In this document: piece by piece, positions 1 through 7,412 of the stretch
Layout of the letters: every line of letters begins with the position of its first letter
How positions within the stretch are numbered: the first letter of the stretch is position 1
Origin: JBDSLU01 sp039916225
GTDB lineage: Bacteria > Acidobacteriota > Vicinamibacteria > Vicinamibacterales > Vicinamibacteraceae
DNA: 28,218 nt
Reading direction: 5' to 3'
Assembly: GCA_039916225.1 (NCBI GenBank)
Contig: JBDSLU010000419.1
Span: 1 to 28,218, forward strand
Program-made: the position numbers and the translations under genes
Notes under the pieces: model-generated
Told to the model about the DNA's origin: nothing
Seen by the model: only the letters and a program-made list of their open reading frames with translations
The model's database searches: none

Positions 1-1209
1 ACCGACCTGGTGCGCACCCAGCGGGCCTCCGGCTCTGGCGCCATCGTCGATGCGTCCGGCTACATCCTGACCAACGCCCACGTCGTCCGGGGCGCGCAGC
101 GGATCCGCGTCGAGGTGCCGATGGTGCCGACCGGCGGTTCGATCCTGGCGGCGCGCGGACGCCTGCTCGACGGGCGCGTCGTCGGCCTCGACCTCGAGAC
201 CGACCTCGCCGTCATCAAGGTCGAGGCGACGGGCCTGCCGACGCTGACCTTTGGCGACTCCGACGACCTGCGGGCCGGCCAGCTGGTGGTCGCGCTCGGC
301 AGCCCGCTCGGCTTCTACAACTCGGTCTCGCTCGGCGTCGTCAGCGCCGTTGCCCGCCAGCTCGAACCCGAGTCGCCGATGGTCTACGTGCAGAGCGATG
401 CCGCCATCAGCTCCGGCAGCAGCGGTGGCCCGCTCGTCGACCTGCGCGGCCGCATCGTCGGCATCAACACGCTGGTCGCGTCGCGCGAGGGCGCGGCCGG
501 CGACGGCCCCGGCTTCGCCGCGCCGAGCAACATCGTCCGCGGTGTCTACGAGCAGATCCGCCAGCACGGCCACGTCCGCCGTGGTGACATCGGGGTGGGC
601 CCGCAGACGCTGACTCCGCTGCTCGCGGCCGGGCTCGGGTTGTCGCGGGACTACGGTGTCGTGCTGGCCGACGTCCTGCCGGGCGGGCCGGCGGCGCAGG
701 CCGGGCTCCGGCCGGGAGACGTGGTGGTCTCACTCGACGGTAAGCGCATGGAGAATGGCCGCCAGCTCCAGGTCGGCTTGTATCGCCGCAGCGTCGGTGA
801 CGTGATCACCCTCGACATCCTGCGCGACGGGCAGCAGCAGTCGGTCCGGGTGACGATGATGGCCCGGCGCGACTCGCTGACCGATCTCTCGGCGGGCGCC
901 GATCCGCGCGACCACGTGGTGGCCCGCCTCGGCATCCTCGGCGTCGACCTCGACGCGACCATCGCGCGCGTCCTGCCGCCGGTGCGCATCGTCGCCGGCG
1001 TGCTGATCGTGTCGACGACGCCAGGGGTGCTCGACACGCGTGACGGCGAACTGCGCGCGGGCGACGTGATCCACGTCATCAACCGTCAGCCGGTGGCCGG
1101 CATGAACGATCTGCGTGCCGCGCTGGCCGCGGTGAAGACCGGAGACTCGGTGGTGCTGCATGTCGAGCGCGGCGGCGAGCTGGTCTACGTGACGTTCGTC
1201 GCCGACTGA
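1..1209 (+). CDS. HtrA/DegP-type trypsin-like serine protease with PDZ domains (5' truncated by window edge)
   Basis: This is an envelope serine protease of the HtrA (S1C) type that degrades or checks misfolded exported proteins. The frame is open through base 1, so the signal or membrane segment and true start lie outside; the GTG at 10 is only the first in-window start codon. Counting from that GTG, the triad reads His24 (in TNAHVV), Asp65 (in TDLAVIKV) and Ser138 (in GSSGGP, where most relatives have GNSGGP). The protease domain covers about residues 5-190. A PDZ domain (about 200-285) contains PGGPAAQAGLRPGDVV, and a second, more divergent PDZ (about 300-399) contains the carboxylate-loop-like LGILGVD and ELRAGDVIHVIN. 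The gene ends 62 bp before a convergent regulator. Family assignment is firm; substrates are unknown. Confidence 0.93.
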   Translation, partial: TDLVRTQRASGSGAIVDASGYILTNAHVVRGAQRIRVEVPMVPTGGSILAARGRLLDGRVVGLDLETDLAVIKVEATGLPTLTFGDSDDLRAGQLVVALGSPLGFYNSVSLGVVSAVARQLEPESPMVYVQSDAAISSGSSGGPLVDLRGRIVGINTLVASREGAAGDGPGFAAPSNIVRGVYEQIRQHGHVRRGDIGVGPQTLTPLLAAGLGLSRDYGVVLADVLPGGPAAQAGLRPGDVVVSLDGKRMENGRQLQVGLYRRSVGDVITLDILRDGQQQSVRVTMMARRDSLTDLSAGADPRDHVVARLGILGVDLDATIARVLPPVRIVAGVLIVSTTPGVLDTRDGELRAGDVIHVINRQPVAGMNDLRAALAAVKTGDSVVLHVERGGELVYVTFVAD

Positions 1210-1271
1210 CGGCGGCAGCCGGTCGCCCCCATGCGGTGCCACCGCCGCGCCGCCGCCGCTCGCCCGAGCCG

Positions 1272-2120
1272 TCAGACGCCGCCGCGGGGATCGACGCTCA
1301 CCTCGCGCAGGCTGCGCATCGCCTGACGCCACAGTTCGTGGAAGCCGCCGGCCAGACTGTCGGCGAGCTCGCGATCGCGCACCAGCAGCGACGCGAAGCG
1401 GCCTTCCTTGACGAAGGGATGATCGAGCGGCAGCACCACGGTGTCCTCGTCGACGACGTGGAACGGGTGCCCCAGCTCGCCGGAGTAGCGGACGCCGGTG
1501 ACCTGCCGCAGGTCGTGACGGTGGGTCTTCAGGAACTCGACCAGCGCCCCGGCGGTCCGATAGGAGAAGCCGAAGACCATGCGATGCTCGACGCCGTGCA
1601 CCGCGGCGTTGCGGGCGATGCGACGCAGGATGGGAAAGCCGCCGGCGATGGCGGCGTCGATGGCTTGAAGGTCGCCGGCTTCGAGGTAGGACAGAATCCG
1701 CGTGCGCGCCGCCGTGAGCGGCAGCAGGTGGCGGCGAACGTGCCCGTCGACGCCCCATGCCAAATCGAGGAAGGGCTGGTGGGCGCGGACCCGCGGCCGG
1801 AGGCCGTCTAGAGCGGCCTGCAGCGACGGCGCGCTGGCCGCGAACCGCTCGGCCCGTTCCCGCGCGATTTCGACCACCCGGGACACCACCGCGTCCGCCG
1901 GCAGCGCCGCGAACATCCGCGGCCGCGTCTGCTGGAGTTGGACCAGGTCGAGGCCGGCCAGTTTCTCCATGGCCTGGTAGATCTTCGAGGAGGGCACGTC
2001 GCCTTCGCGGCACAGCGTCGCCGCATCGGCGACGCCGCACAGCATCAGTGCCATCAGGGCCTTTCGCTCGTAGAGCCCCAGGCCGATACCCTCCAGCATC
2101 TCCGGATCGGCGACGCGCAT
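1272..2120 (-). CDS. TrmB-like winged-helix transcriptional regulator
   Basis: A 282-residue DNA-binding regulator. Residues about 8-75 form a winged helix of the TrmB type (LGLYERKALMALM, then VPSSKIYQAMEKL as recognition helix), followed by a coiled-coil stretch rich in Arg/Glu (about 80-120). A C-terminal domain of about 150 residues resembles the PLD-like effector domain seen in TrmB proteins, including FGFSYRTAGALVEFLK. Members bind palindromic operators and respond to small molecules; this ligand is unknown. The ATG at 2120 has no Shine-Dalgarno, but a GATAAT -10 element lies 7 nt upstream, so the mRNA is probably leaderless. A perfect 16-bp palindrome overlaps that promoter and suggests autoregulation. 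It is divergent from the VOC-fold gene, its likely target. TrmB-type families are best known from archaea but are found in bacteria too. Confidence 0.85.
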   Translation of the reverse strand: MRVADPEMLEGIGLGLYERKALMALMLCGVADAATLCREGDVPSSKIYQAMEKLAGLDLVQLQQTRPRMFAALPADAVVSRVVEIARERAERFAASAPSLQAALDGLRPRVRAHQPFLDLAWGVDGHVRRHLLPLTAARTRILSYLEAGDLQAIDAAIAGGFPILRRIARNAAVHGVEHRMVFGFSYRTAGALVEFLKTHRHDLRQVTGVRYSGELGHPFHVVDEDTVVLPLDHPFVKEGRFASLLVRDRELADSLAGGFHELWRQAMRSLREVSVDPRGGV

Positions 2121-2127
2121 GCCGACG

Positions 2128-2148
2128 ATTATCTACTACCGGTAGTAG
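2128..2148 (-). promoter_or_regulatory. TrmB-like operator palindrome overlapping the regulator's own -10 box
   Basis: A perfect 16-bp palindrome (CTACTACCGGTAGTAG, 2133-2148) directly abuts a GATAAT -10 element on the minus strand (2133-2128). The start codon is only 7 nt beyond the -10, which implies a leaderless transcript. No good -35 box is visible on the minus strand. A repressor bound here would block its own gene and could also control the divergent VOC-fold gene 73 bp away. The palindrome is direct sequence evidence; binding by the adjacent TrmB-like protein is inferred. Confidence 0.65.
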
Positions 2149-2220
2149 TGGAATCGATGCTGGCCATGGCCCGACAGTAGGTCCAGCCCGCACGATGGTG
2201 ACGGGCGTGGAGGAACGGAC

Positions 2221-2637
2221 ATGAGCACAACGGTTGCGGGCAAGGTGATGCCGATCATCGCGGTCGGGTCGGTGGACGAATCGCGGAATTTCTACGTCGA
2301 CACGCTCGGCTTCACCCACATGATGGGCGTGGTCGGCAAGGATGGTGGGCTGGACTTCTGCTCGGTGCTGCTGGGCGAGGCACAGGTGATGTTCACCCGC
2401 GGCCGGCCGGCCGCGCCGGCGGTTGGGGCCCAGCCAGTCGAGATCTACCTCGAGGTCGAGGACGTCCGGGCGCTGCACGATCGGCTACAGAAGAAGGGCG
2501 TGCCCGTCGCCGACCCCCTCACCCTGCAGTGGTGGGGTGACCGGACGTTCAAGATCAAGGACCCGAATGGTTACGTCGTGTGGTTCTACACGAACGAGGG
2601 CGAGCCGAAGCCGCCGCAGGGCATGAAAGTGGTCTGA
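2221..2637 (+). CDS. VOC-superfamily (glyoxalase/bleomycin-resistance-like) protein
   Basis: A 138-residue cytoplasmic protein with the two beta-alpha-beta-beta-beta modules of the vicinal-oxygen-chelate fold. The first runs from MPIIAVGSVDESRNFYVDTLGF; the second carries VEIYLEVEDVRALHDRL and ends with the family-typical IKDPNGYVVWFYTNEGE (Glu in the usual metal position). The ATG is well placed: GGAGGAA lies at 2209-2215, 5 nt upstream. Family members include glyoxalases, dioxygenases and drug-sequestering proteins; the sequence does not decide among these. It is divergent from the TrmB-like regulator and shares the palindromic control region, so it may be the regulated detoxification gene. 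Confidence 0.9.
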   Translation: MSTTVAGKVMPIIAVGSVDESRNFYVDTLGFTHMMGVVGKDGGLDFCSVLLGEAQVMFTRGRPAAPAVGAQPVEIYLEVEDVRALHDRLQKKGVPVADPLTLQWWGDRTFKIKDPNGYVVWFYTNEGEPKPPQGMKVV

Positions 2638-2670
2638 CGGCAGGGTCGGCTGCGGCAGCCTCCTGCAGCC

Positions 2671-2796
2671 ATGCTGGGCACTCCCGGCATCACCCCTCCT
2701 TTCGCCGGCACGCTGTTCGCGGTGCTGGCCGTCAGCGTCGCCGTGACCACCGCGATGTTCTCGGTGCTCTACGGCGTGCCGCGCGCCGACGGCTAG
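2671..2796 (+). pseudogene. Remnant of a MacB-like (acidobacterial ADOP-type) permease N-terminal segment
   Basis: A 41-codon open stretch translates to a segment containing TLFAVLAVSVAVTTAMFSVLYGV. This matches the first transmembrane helix of MacB-like permeases, classically written as F-x-x-x-A-V-L-T-L-A-L-G-I-G-A-N-T-A-I-F-S-V-V-N-x-V. A TAG follows at once, where a functional permease would continue for about 800 residues, and no further homologous frame is visible before the dehydrogenase at 2963. These permeases are strongly expanded in Acidobacteriota. I infer a decayed fragment; a short single-helix peptide gene is possible but has no ribosome-binding site. It is the only gene-like content in the 325-bp gap. 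Confidence 0.5.
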
Positions 2797-2962
2797 CTCT
2801 ACGGCGGCGCGGTCTGGCGCTTGCATCTCGCACGCATACGCGGGCATCGTGGCTCCCGGCTGGGGGGTCGTGCGTTTCGCGTCCAGGCAACCGGCTGCCA
2901 CTTGTGACACGCCCAGGGCGATCCCGGTGCGTCGGGGGCGCCGCAGACCACGAGGTGTCAGG

Positions 2963-4000
2963 ATGAGATTGAAGACTTCACTCGGCATCGCCATCGGAAC
3001 GGCCCTCGGCACGCTGGTCGCGGCGAAGGCGCTGCGCTCGCGGCGGGCCGTCGACTTCACCGGCAAGACCGTCGTGATCTTCGGTGGCTCGCGTGGGCTG
3101 GGCCTGGCCATGGCTCGCGAGTTCTCCAGCGCCGGCGCGCACGTCGTCCTCTCGGCGCGCGACGAGCAGGAGCTCGAGCGTGCCGCGGCGGACATCGAGG
3201 GCCGCGGCGGTCAGGTCACCACCATCGCCTGCGACATCACCGATCGCAGCCAGATCGAGCGGACGGTTGGGCGCATCGTCCACGATCGCGGCGGCATCGA
3301 CGTGCTCGTCAACAACGCCGGCATCATCCAGGTGGGCCCGCTCGAGCACATGGCCGTCGCCGACTTCGAGGAAGCGATGGCGACGCACTTCTGGGGCCCG
3401 CTGTTCACCATCCTGGCGGCGTTGCCGCACATGAGTTCGCAGGGGGCCAAGCGCATCGTCAACATTTCCTCGATTGGCGGGAAGATCGCCGTGCCGCACC
3501 TGCTGCCTTACAGCGTCAGCAAGTTCGCGCTGACCGGCTTGTCGGAAGGACTCCGATCCGAACTGGCCACCCAAGGCTTCGCTGTCACCACCGTGTGTCC
3601 AGGCCTGATGCGCACGGGCTCGACTTACAACGCCAGGTTCAAGGGGCAGCACCGGCAGGAATTCGCCTGGTTCCACCTCACGAACGCCATCCCCGGTGTC
3701 TCGGTCTCGGCGGCCCGGGCGGCGCGCCGTATCGTCGACGCGTGCCGGCACGGCGATCCCGAAGTCATTCTCACGCCCGGCGCGCGGCTGGCGGTGCTCG
3801 CCAACGGCATCAGCCCGAGCACGACCGCCCGGACGCTGACGCTGGCCAACCGATTCCTCCCCGGCCCGGGCGACGCCGACGGCAACCGGTCGCATTCGGG
3901 CTGGCAGAGCGTCTCCAAGTACGTCCCGTCGTCGATCACCCGCCTCGCCGATCGAGCGACCGTCGAGAACAACGAGCTCCCCGACGCCAGTACGCCATAA
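2963..4000 (+). CDS. Membrane-anchored short-chain dehydrogenase/reductase (SDR)
   Basis: An NAD(P)-dependent oxidoreductase of the classical SDR family, 345 residues. After an N-terminal hydrophobic, glycine-rich segment (about 5-24, a possible membrane anchor) comes the Rossmann dinucleotide motif GGSRGLG (41-47), with Gly in place of the usual first Thr. Then follow CDITD (90-94), NNAG (117-120), the catalytic-region serines NISS (167-170) and the Tyr183-x-x-x-Lys187 pair in PYSVSK. The C-terminal 100 residues extend past the core and resemble sterol/fatty-acyl-type SDRs. I chose the ATG at 2963 because GAGGTG lies 5 nt upstream; the frame is open further 5' but without family similarity. 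Substrate is unknown. Confidence 0.9.
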   Translation: MRLKTSLGIAIGTALGTLVAAKALRSRRAVDFTGKTVVIFGGSRGLGLAMAREFSSAGAHVVLSARDEQELERAAADIEGRGGQVTTIACDITDRSQIERTVGRIVHDRGGIDVLVNNAGIIQVGPLEHMAVADFEEAMATHFWGPLFTILAALPHMSSQGAKRIVNISSIGGKIAVPHLLPYSVSKFALTGLSEGLRSELATQGFAVTTVCPGLMRTGSTYNARFKGQHRQEFAWFHLTNAIPGVSVSAARAARRIVDACRHGDPEVILTPGARLAVLANGISPSTTARTLTLANRFLPGPGDADGNRSHSGWQSVSKYVPSSITRLADRATVENNELPDASTP

Positions 4001-4049
4001 CTGCAACGTGCTCGTAGCTTGCTCGGAGCATGCTCCGAGCAACTTGCAG
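4001..4049. repeat. 24-bp perfect palindrome nested in an outer inverted repeat
   Basis: Immediately after the SDR stop, TTGCTCGGAGCA (4019-4030) is followed without spacer by its exact reverse complement (4031-4042). An outer pair, CTGCAA (4001-4006) and TTGCAG (4044-4049), encloses it. In RNA this folds into a long GC-rich hairpin, but no T-run follows on either strand, so it is not a classical intrinsic terminator. It could act as a 3'-end-stabilising hairpin, a dimeric-protein site or an extragenic palindromic repeat. The 10-mer TGCTCCGAGC within it recurs in the 12-nt repeats at 6993-7076. Confidence 0.7.
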
Positions 4050-4087
4050 AAACCGAAACGTCTTGGGGGCGGCGCGTAGTCTCAGCC

Positions 4088-6272
4088 ATGCGCATCGGAT
4101 CCCTGCGCGTCGCGTTCGGCGCGCTCCTTCTGGCCGCGTCCGCCGCCTCCCTGTCTGCTAAAGCGCCGGGCGGACCGGCCGCCGCGGGCCGGGCGCAGGA
4201 GAAGGCTGCCGCTCAATCCGCCGCGGCGCAGGCCGCCCTGATCGCCAACCTGAACGCGATCGGCTTCGCCCAGCTCGACCAGCGCGTCACCACGATGGCG
4301 GCGATCACGACCCGCGCCGACGCCGAGAAGCGGCAGCGCCACGTGCGGCAGGTGGTCGGCGAACTGGTCGGCGGTGTGCCGCGGCCGCCCGTCGGGCGCG
4401 TCGTCGCCAAGCGGTTCGGCACCGTCGAGGACGACGGCTTTCGCGTCGAGAACGTCGCCTACGAGAGCGTCCCCGGGTATTGGGTGACGGCCAACGTCTA
4501 CGTGCCGGCGGGCGCCGGCCCGTTCCCGGCGCTGGTCGTCGCGCCTGGACATGGCGCCGGCAAGGCGAGCCAGTATTCGTGGGCCGCCAACTTCGCCCGC
4601 GCCGGGTTTCTCACCCTGGCCATCGATCCGATGGGTCAGGGCGAGCGGATGCAGCACTTCGATCCCGAGCTCGGCGCGTCGAAGGTCGAGCCGAGCGGCG
4701 AGCACGAGCACGGCAACCAGACGTCGCTGCTGGTCGGCCAGCACATCGCCCGTTATTGGTTCGCCGACGGCGTCCGCAGCGTCGACTACCTGACGCAGCG
4801 CCCCGACGTCGACGCAGCGCGCATCGGCACCTTCGGCTGCTCGGGCGGCGGCACCGCCGCGGCCTACCTCGTGGCCACCGATCCGCGGGTCAAGGCCGCC
4901 GCGATCGCCTCGTTCATCACGTCGTTCAAGACGCTGATGCCTGGCAACGGACCGCAGGACGCCGAGCAGACGCTGCCGCGCTTCATCGCCTCGGGCCTCG
5001 ACTTCGCCGACTGGGTCGAACTGGCCGCGCCGCGCCGCGGCCAGTCGCCATCGTGGCCTTCGAGACCGACTTTTTCCCGATCGCCGGCGCCAAGGACACC
5101 TTCGAGGAAGCGAAGCGCTTCTATGGGCTGTTCGGCGCCACCGACGCCGTCCAGTTGATCCACGGCCAGGGCGGCCACTGCAATCTCGGGCCGGTGTCGT
5201 CGCAGGTGTTCGCCTTCCTGACCCGGCACCTCAAGGGCCCTGGAGCGCCCGTCGCGACGTTCACACCTGCGCGGCCGAAGAACCCCGACGCGCTGACGGT
5301 GACCGTCGATGGTCAGGCGGCGATGAGCCTGGGATCGCTGACCGTCGAGGAGCTGGCGCGCCGGCGTGCGCAGCAGATCACCCCGGCAGCGGCGCCGATC
5401 GCATCCGCCGCGGCGGTCGAACGCCTGCGGACCCGTGTCCAGCGCGACATCAGGAGCCTGGCTTCGGTCACGGCCGTCGCCGGCGCCTCGCCCAAGGCCA
5501 CGACCGCGCCGAAAGGCACCGGTGACGGGTTCGGTACCGAGTCCATCACGCTCGAGGGCGAGGCCGGCGTCACCCTCGCCGGCATCGTCGCCGTCCCGGA
5601 GAAGGCCGGGTCCCACCGCGCCATCCTGTGGATGGACGCTACGCCGCTCGATGACATCGCGGCCAGCGCGGACGTCACGCGCCTCGCCAAGTCCGGCGCC
5701 GTCGTGCTCGCTCTGCATCCACGCGGCGTCCTGGGCGAGCCGCCGCCCAACCCGAACCAGCTTGCGCTCGGACCCTATATGGCGCTGTTCCAGCGCGCCG
5801 TCGCCGTCGGCAAGACGATCGTCGGTCTGCGCGTCGACGACACGATCCGCGCGGTCGACTGGCTGGCTGCCCGGCCGGACGTCGACAAGGCGGCCATCAC
5901 GGTCTCGCCACCGGCGCGCAGGGGATGGTGGCGCTCCATGCCGCCGCCGTCGATCCGCGGATCTCGCGGCTGGTGGTCGAGCGGACGCTGGTGTCGTATC
6001 GGACCGCTCTCCAGGCGGGGCTGCACAAGAACCTGTCCGAGGTCCTGATTCCGTCGGTCCTGGCGCACTACGACACGCCGGATCTGCTGATCGCCACCCA
6101 TCCGCGGCCGGTCGTCCTCGTCAACCCGGCCAACGCCATGGGGCAGCCGGATCGGGAGGCGAACGTCCGCCAGGCGCTGCAGCGGGCCCTGGACGCCGAC
6201 AAGGCCCTCCACACCGCGGACCGCGTCCGCATCGTCCGCCGCGGCTTCGGCGACCCCGTACCGATCGACTGA
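4088..6272 (+). pseudogene. Secreted tandem alpha/beta-hydrolase (acetyl-esterase/dienelactone-hydrolase-like), two frameshifts
   Basis: One gene is spread over three frames. The ATG at 4088 opens a clear signal peptide (MRIGSLRVAFGALLLAASAA). The N-terminal hydrolase has the nucleophile Ser252 in GCSGGG (codon 4841), a VAPGHGAGK oxyanion-side loop, and HGQGGHCN (His at 5176) in the next frame. A second hydrolase-like domain (from about 5540) has Ala where the nucleophile would sit (ATGAQG, 5910-5924), so it is probably inactive. Frame 1 is lost in a three-copy GCCGC tract at 5024-5038; removing one unit restores a continuous L-A-A-P-R-P-V-A-I-V. The second shift lies within 5902-5910 and looks like a single missing base. 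If both are assembly errors this is an intact exported esterase of about 727 residues; otherwise a pseudogene. Confidence 0.8.
5024..5038. repeat. (GCCGC)x3 pentanucleotide tract at a frameshift
   Basis: Three perfect copies of GCCGC sit exactly where the hydrolase reading frame breaks. Two copies would keep the frame; three put it out of frame. Pentamer tracts can vary by slipped-strand mispairing, but a tract this short and GC-rich is also a common place for consensus errors. Confidence 0.75.
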
Positions 6273-6421
6273 TCCCGGTCGCGGAGATCGCACTCAGCCG
6301 CGCCTTGCTCCTCGCCGAATCGCGCTCCCCAAGCGGAGCGAGCGAGCCCCAGCCGGGCGAAAACATCCGCTAAACATCAGCCGGGCATCACGACCTCACG
6401 CGACGTCGCCGGCACGCTGGA

Positions 6422-6441
6422 CCTCGGGCATTCCGAGGAGG
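6422..6441 (+). promoter_or_regulatory. Hairpin overlapping the Shine-Dalgarno of the aspartic protease gene
   Basis: CCTCGG (6422-6427) and CCGAGG (6433-6438) form a perfect 6-bp stem with a 5-nt loop. The strong Shine-Dalgarno GAGGAGG (6435-6441) has its first four bases inside the 3' arm, so the hairpin would partly hide the ribosome-binding site of the GTG start at 6447. The SD itself decides that start. A regulatory role is inferred only from the overlap. Confidence 0.45.
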
Positions 6442-6446
6442 TTCAC

Positions 6447-7412
6447 GTGCGCGCGACGATGGCGATCGTGTTGGTGTCGGCGGTCGTCCTGCCGGCCAGG
6501 ACCGCGTCCGGGGATGTCGCGCCGGCGCCATCACGGACGCCCTTCACGTCGACCCGCCCCGGCGAGGTCGTCGTGCCGGTGACCATCGGCGGCCACGGCC
6601 CGTTCCGGTTCCTGCTCGACACCGGCTCTACCCACAGCGCGGTGACCGCTCGGGTGGCCGTCGTGGTCGGGGCCGCGCCGGTGGCCCGGACCGTGATGCG
6701 CGCCACCGCGGGTCCCGTCACCTGCCTCGTCGTGGCCTTGCCGCCCCTGTCCGTCGGCGCCGCCGCGGCGGCGGGCATCACAGCAACGGTCCTGCCAGCA
6801 GGCGCCGAGGGCGTGCTGGGCACAGTCCTCGACGGGGTCCTGGGCCAGGACTTCCTGGCGCGCTTCGACTTCACCATCGACTATCGGCGTTCGCGGATCG
6901 ACTGGCACGAGTCCGGCTACGCCGCGCCGGGGATTCGCCTGACGCTGGTGCACGCCCACGATCGCTGGCTCGTCGAGCTGCCCCAGCCCGCTGGCTCCGA
7001 GCCCAGCTCCGACCCCGGCTCTGAGCCCTGCTCCGAGCTCAGCTCCGAGCTCAGCTCCGAGCCCAGCTCAGAGCGGAGGGCGGATTCGGCACACGGAGTG
7101 GAGGAAGTGCATCGGTTCGTGCCGGATTCGGGTGCAGATACGTTGGTGTTGTTCGAGGAGGCGCGGACACGGTGCCTGGTCGCCGAATGGCACGCCGGCA
7201 CGGCGGACCTCGGGTCGCTGACCGGCACGCGCGCCGTCCGTACCGCAACCGTGGTCGGGCTCCGCGTCGGCGACACCACCCTGGAGCGGCAGACCGCGGC
7301 GATCGTGCCGGCGCCGGCCGCCGATGGCGCCGATGGCCTGCTGCCGCTGCACCTGTTCGCGCGCGTCTTCTTCAGCGCGAGGAGCCGCGCGCTGGTGGTT
7401 CAGCCACGGTGA
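6447..7412 (+). CDS. Secreted retropepsin-like/pepsin-like aspartic protease
   Basis: A 321-residue protein with an N-terminal signal peptide (MRATMAIVLVSAVVLPARTA) and two aspartic-protease half-domains. The first carries Asp58 in LLDTGSTHSAV, with VPVTIGGHGPFRF before it and GVLGQDFLARFDFTIDY after, the typical layout of bacterial clan AA proteases. The second carries Asp227 in VPDSGADTLVLF, and LLPLHLFARVFF near the end is the matching second hydrophobic motif. The halves are joined by a Ser/Glu/Pro tetrapeptide-repeat linker (residues 183-210) encoded by a 12-nt tandem repeat. The GTG start is supported by GAGGAGG 5 nt upstream. Its 3' end overlaps the convergent winged-helix gene by 41 bp. 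It probably acts in the periplasm or outside the cell; substrate unknown. Confidence 0.85.
   Translation: MRATMAIVLVSAVVLPARTASGDVAPAPSRTPFTSTRPGEVVVPVTIGGHGPFRFLLDTGSTHSAVTARVAVVVGAAPVARTVMRATAGPVTCLVVALPPLSVGAAAAAGITATVLPAGAEGVLGTVLDGVLGQDFLARFDFTIDYRRSRIDWHESGYAAPGIRLTLVHAHDRWLVELPQPAGSEPSSDPGSEPCSELSSELSSEPSSERRADSAHGVEEVHRFVPDSGADTLVLFEEARTRCLVAEWHAGTADLGSLTGTRAVRTATVVGLRVGDTTLERQTAAIVPAPAADGADGLLPLHLFARVFFSARSRALVVQPR
6993..7076 (+). repeat. Seven tandem 12-nt units encoding x-S-E-x tetrapeptides
   Basis: Seven consecutive 12-mers, consensus AGCTCCGAGCYC, run in frame inside the aspartic protease and encode GSEP, SSDP, GSEP, CSEL, SSEL, SSEP and SSER. Units 4 to 6 are nearly identical, which suggests recent expansion. 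Each unit is itself nearly palindromic (GCTC-n-GAGC). As 12 is a multiple of 3, copy-number change would lengthen or shorten the linker without breaking the frame. Confidence 0.85.

Noticed and set aside
730..2478. A 582-codon minus-strand frame across the HtrA, regulator and VOC genes
   Set aside because: It crosses three well-supported genes in the wrong frame and has a basic low-complexity composition.
5024..5040. Programmed ribosomal frameshift in the hydrolase
   Set aside because: No X-XXY-YYZ slippery heptamer is present at the site, and a second unrelated shift follows, so an indel is the simpler explanation.
6993..7076. CRISPR-like array
   Set aside because: Units are 12 nt, contiguous with no spacers, and in frame in a protein gene.
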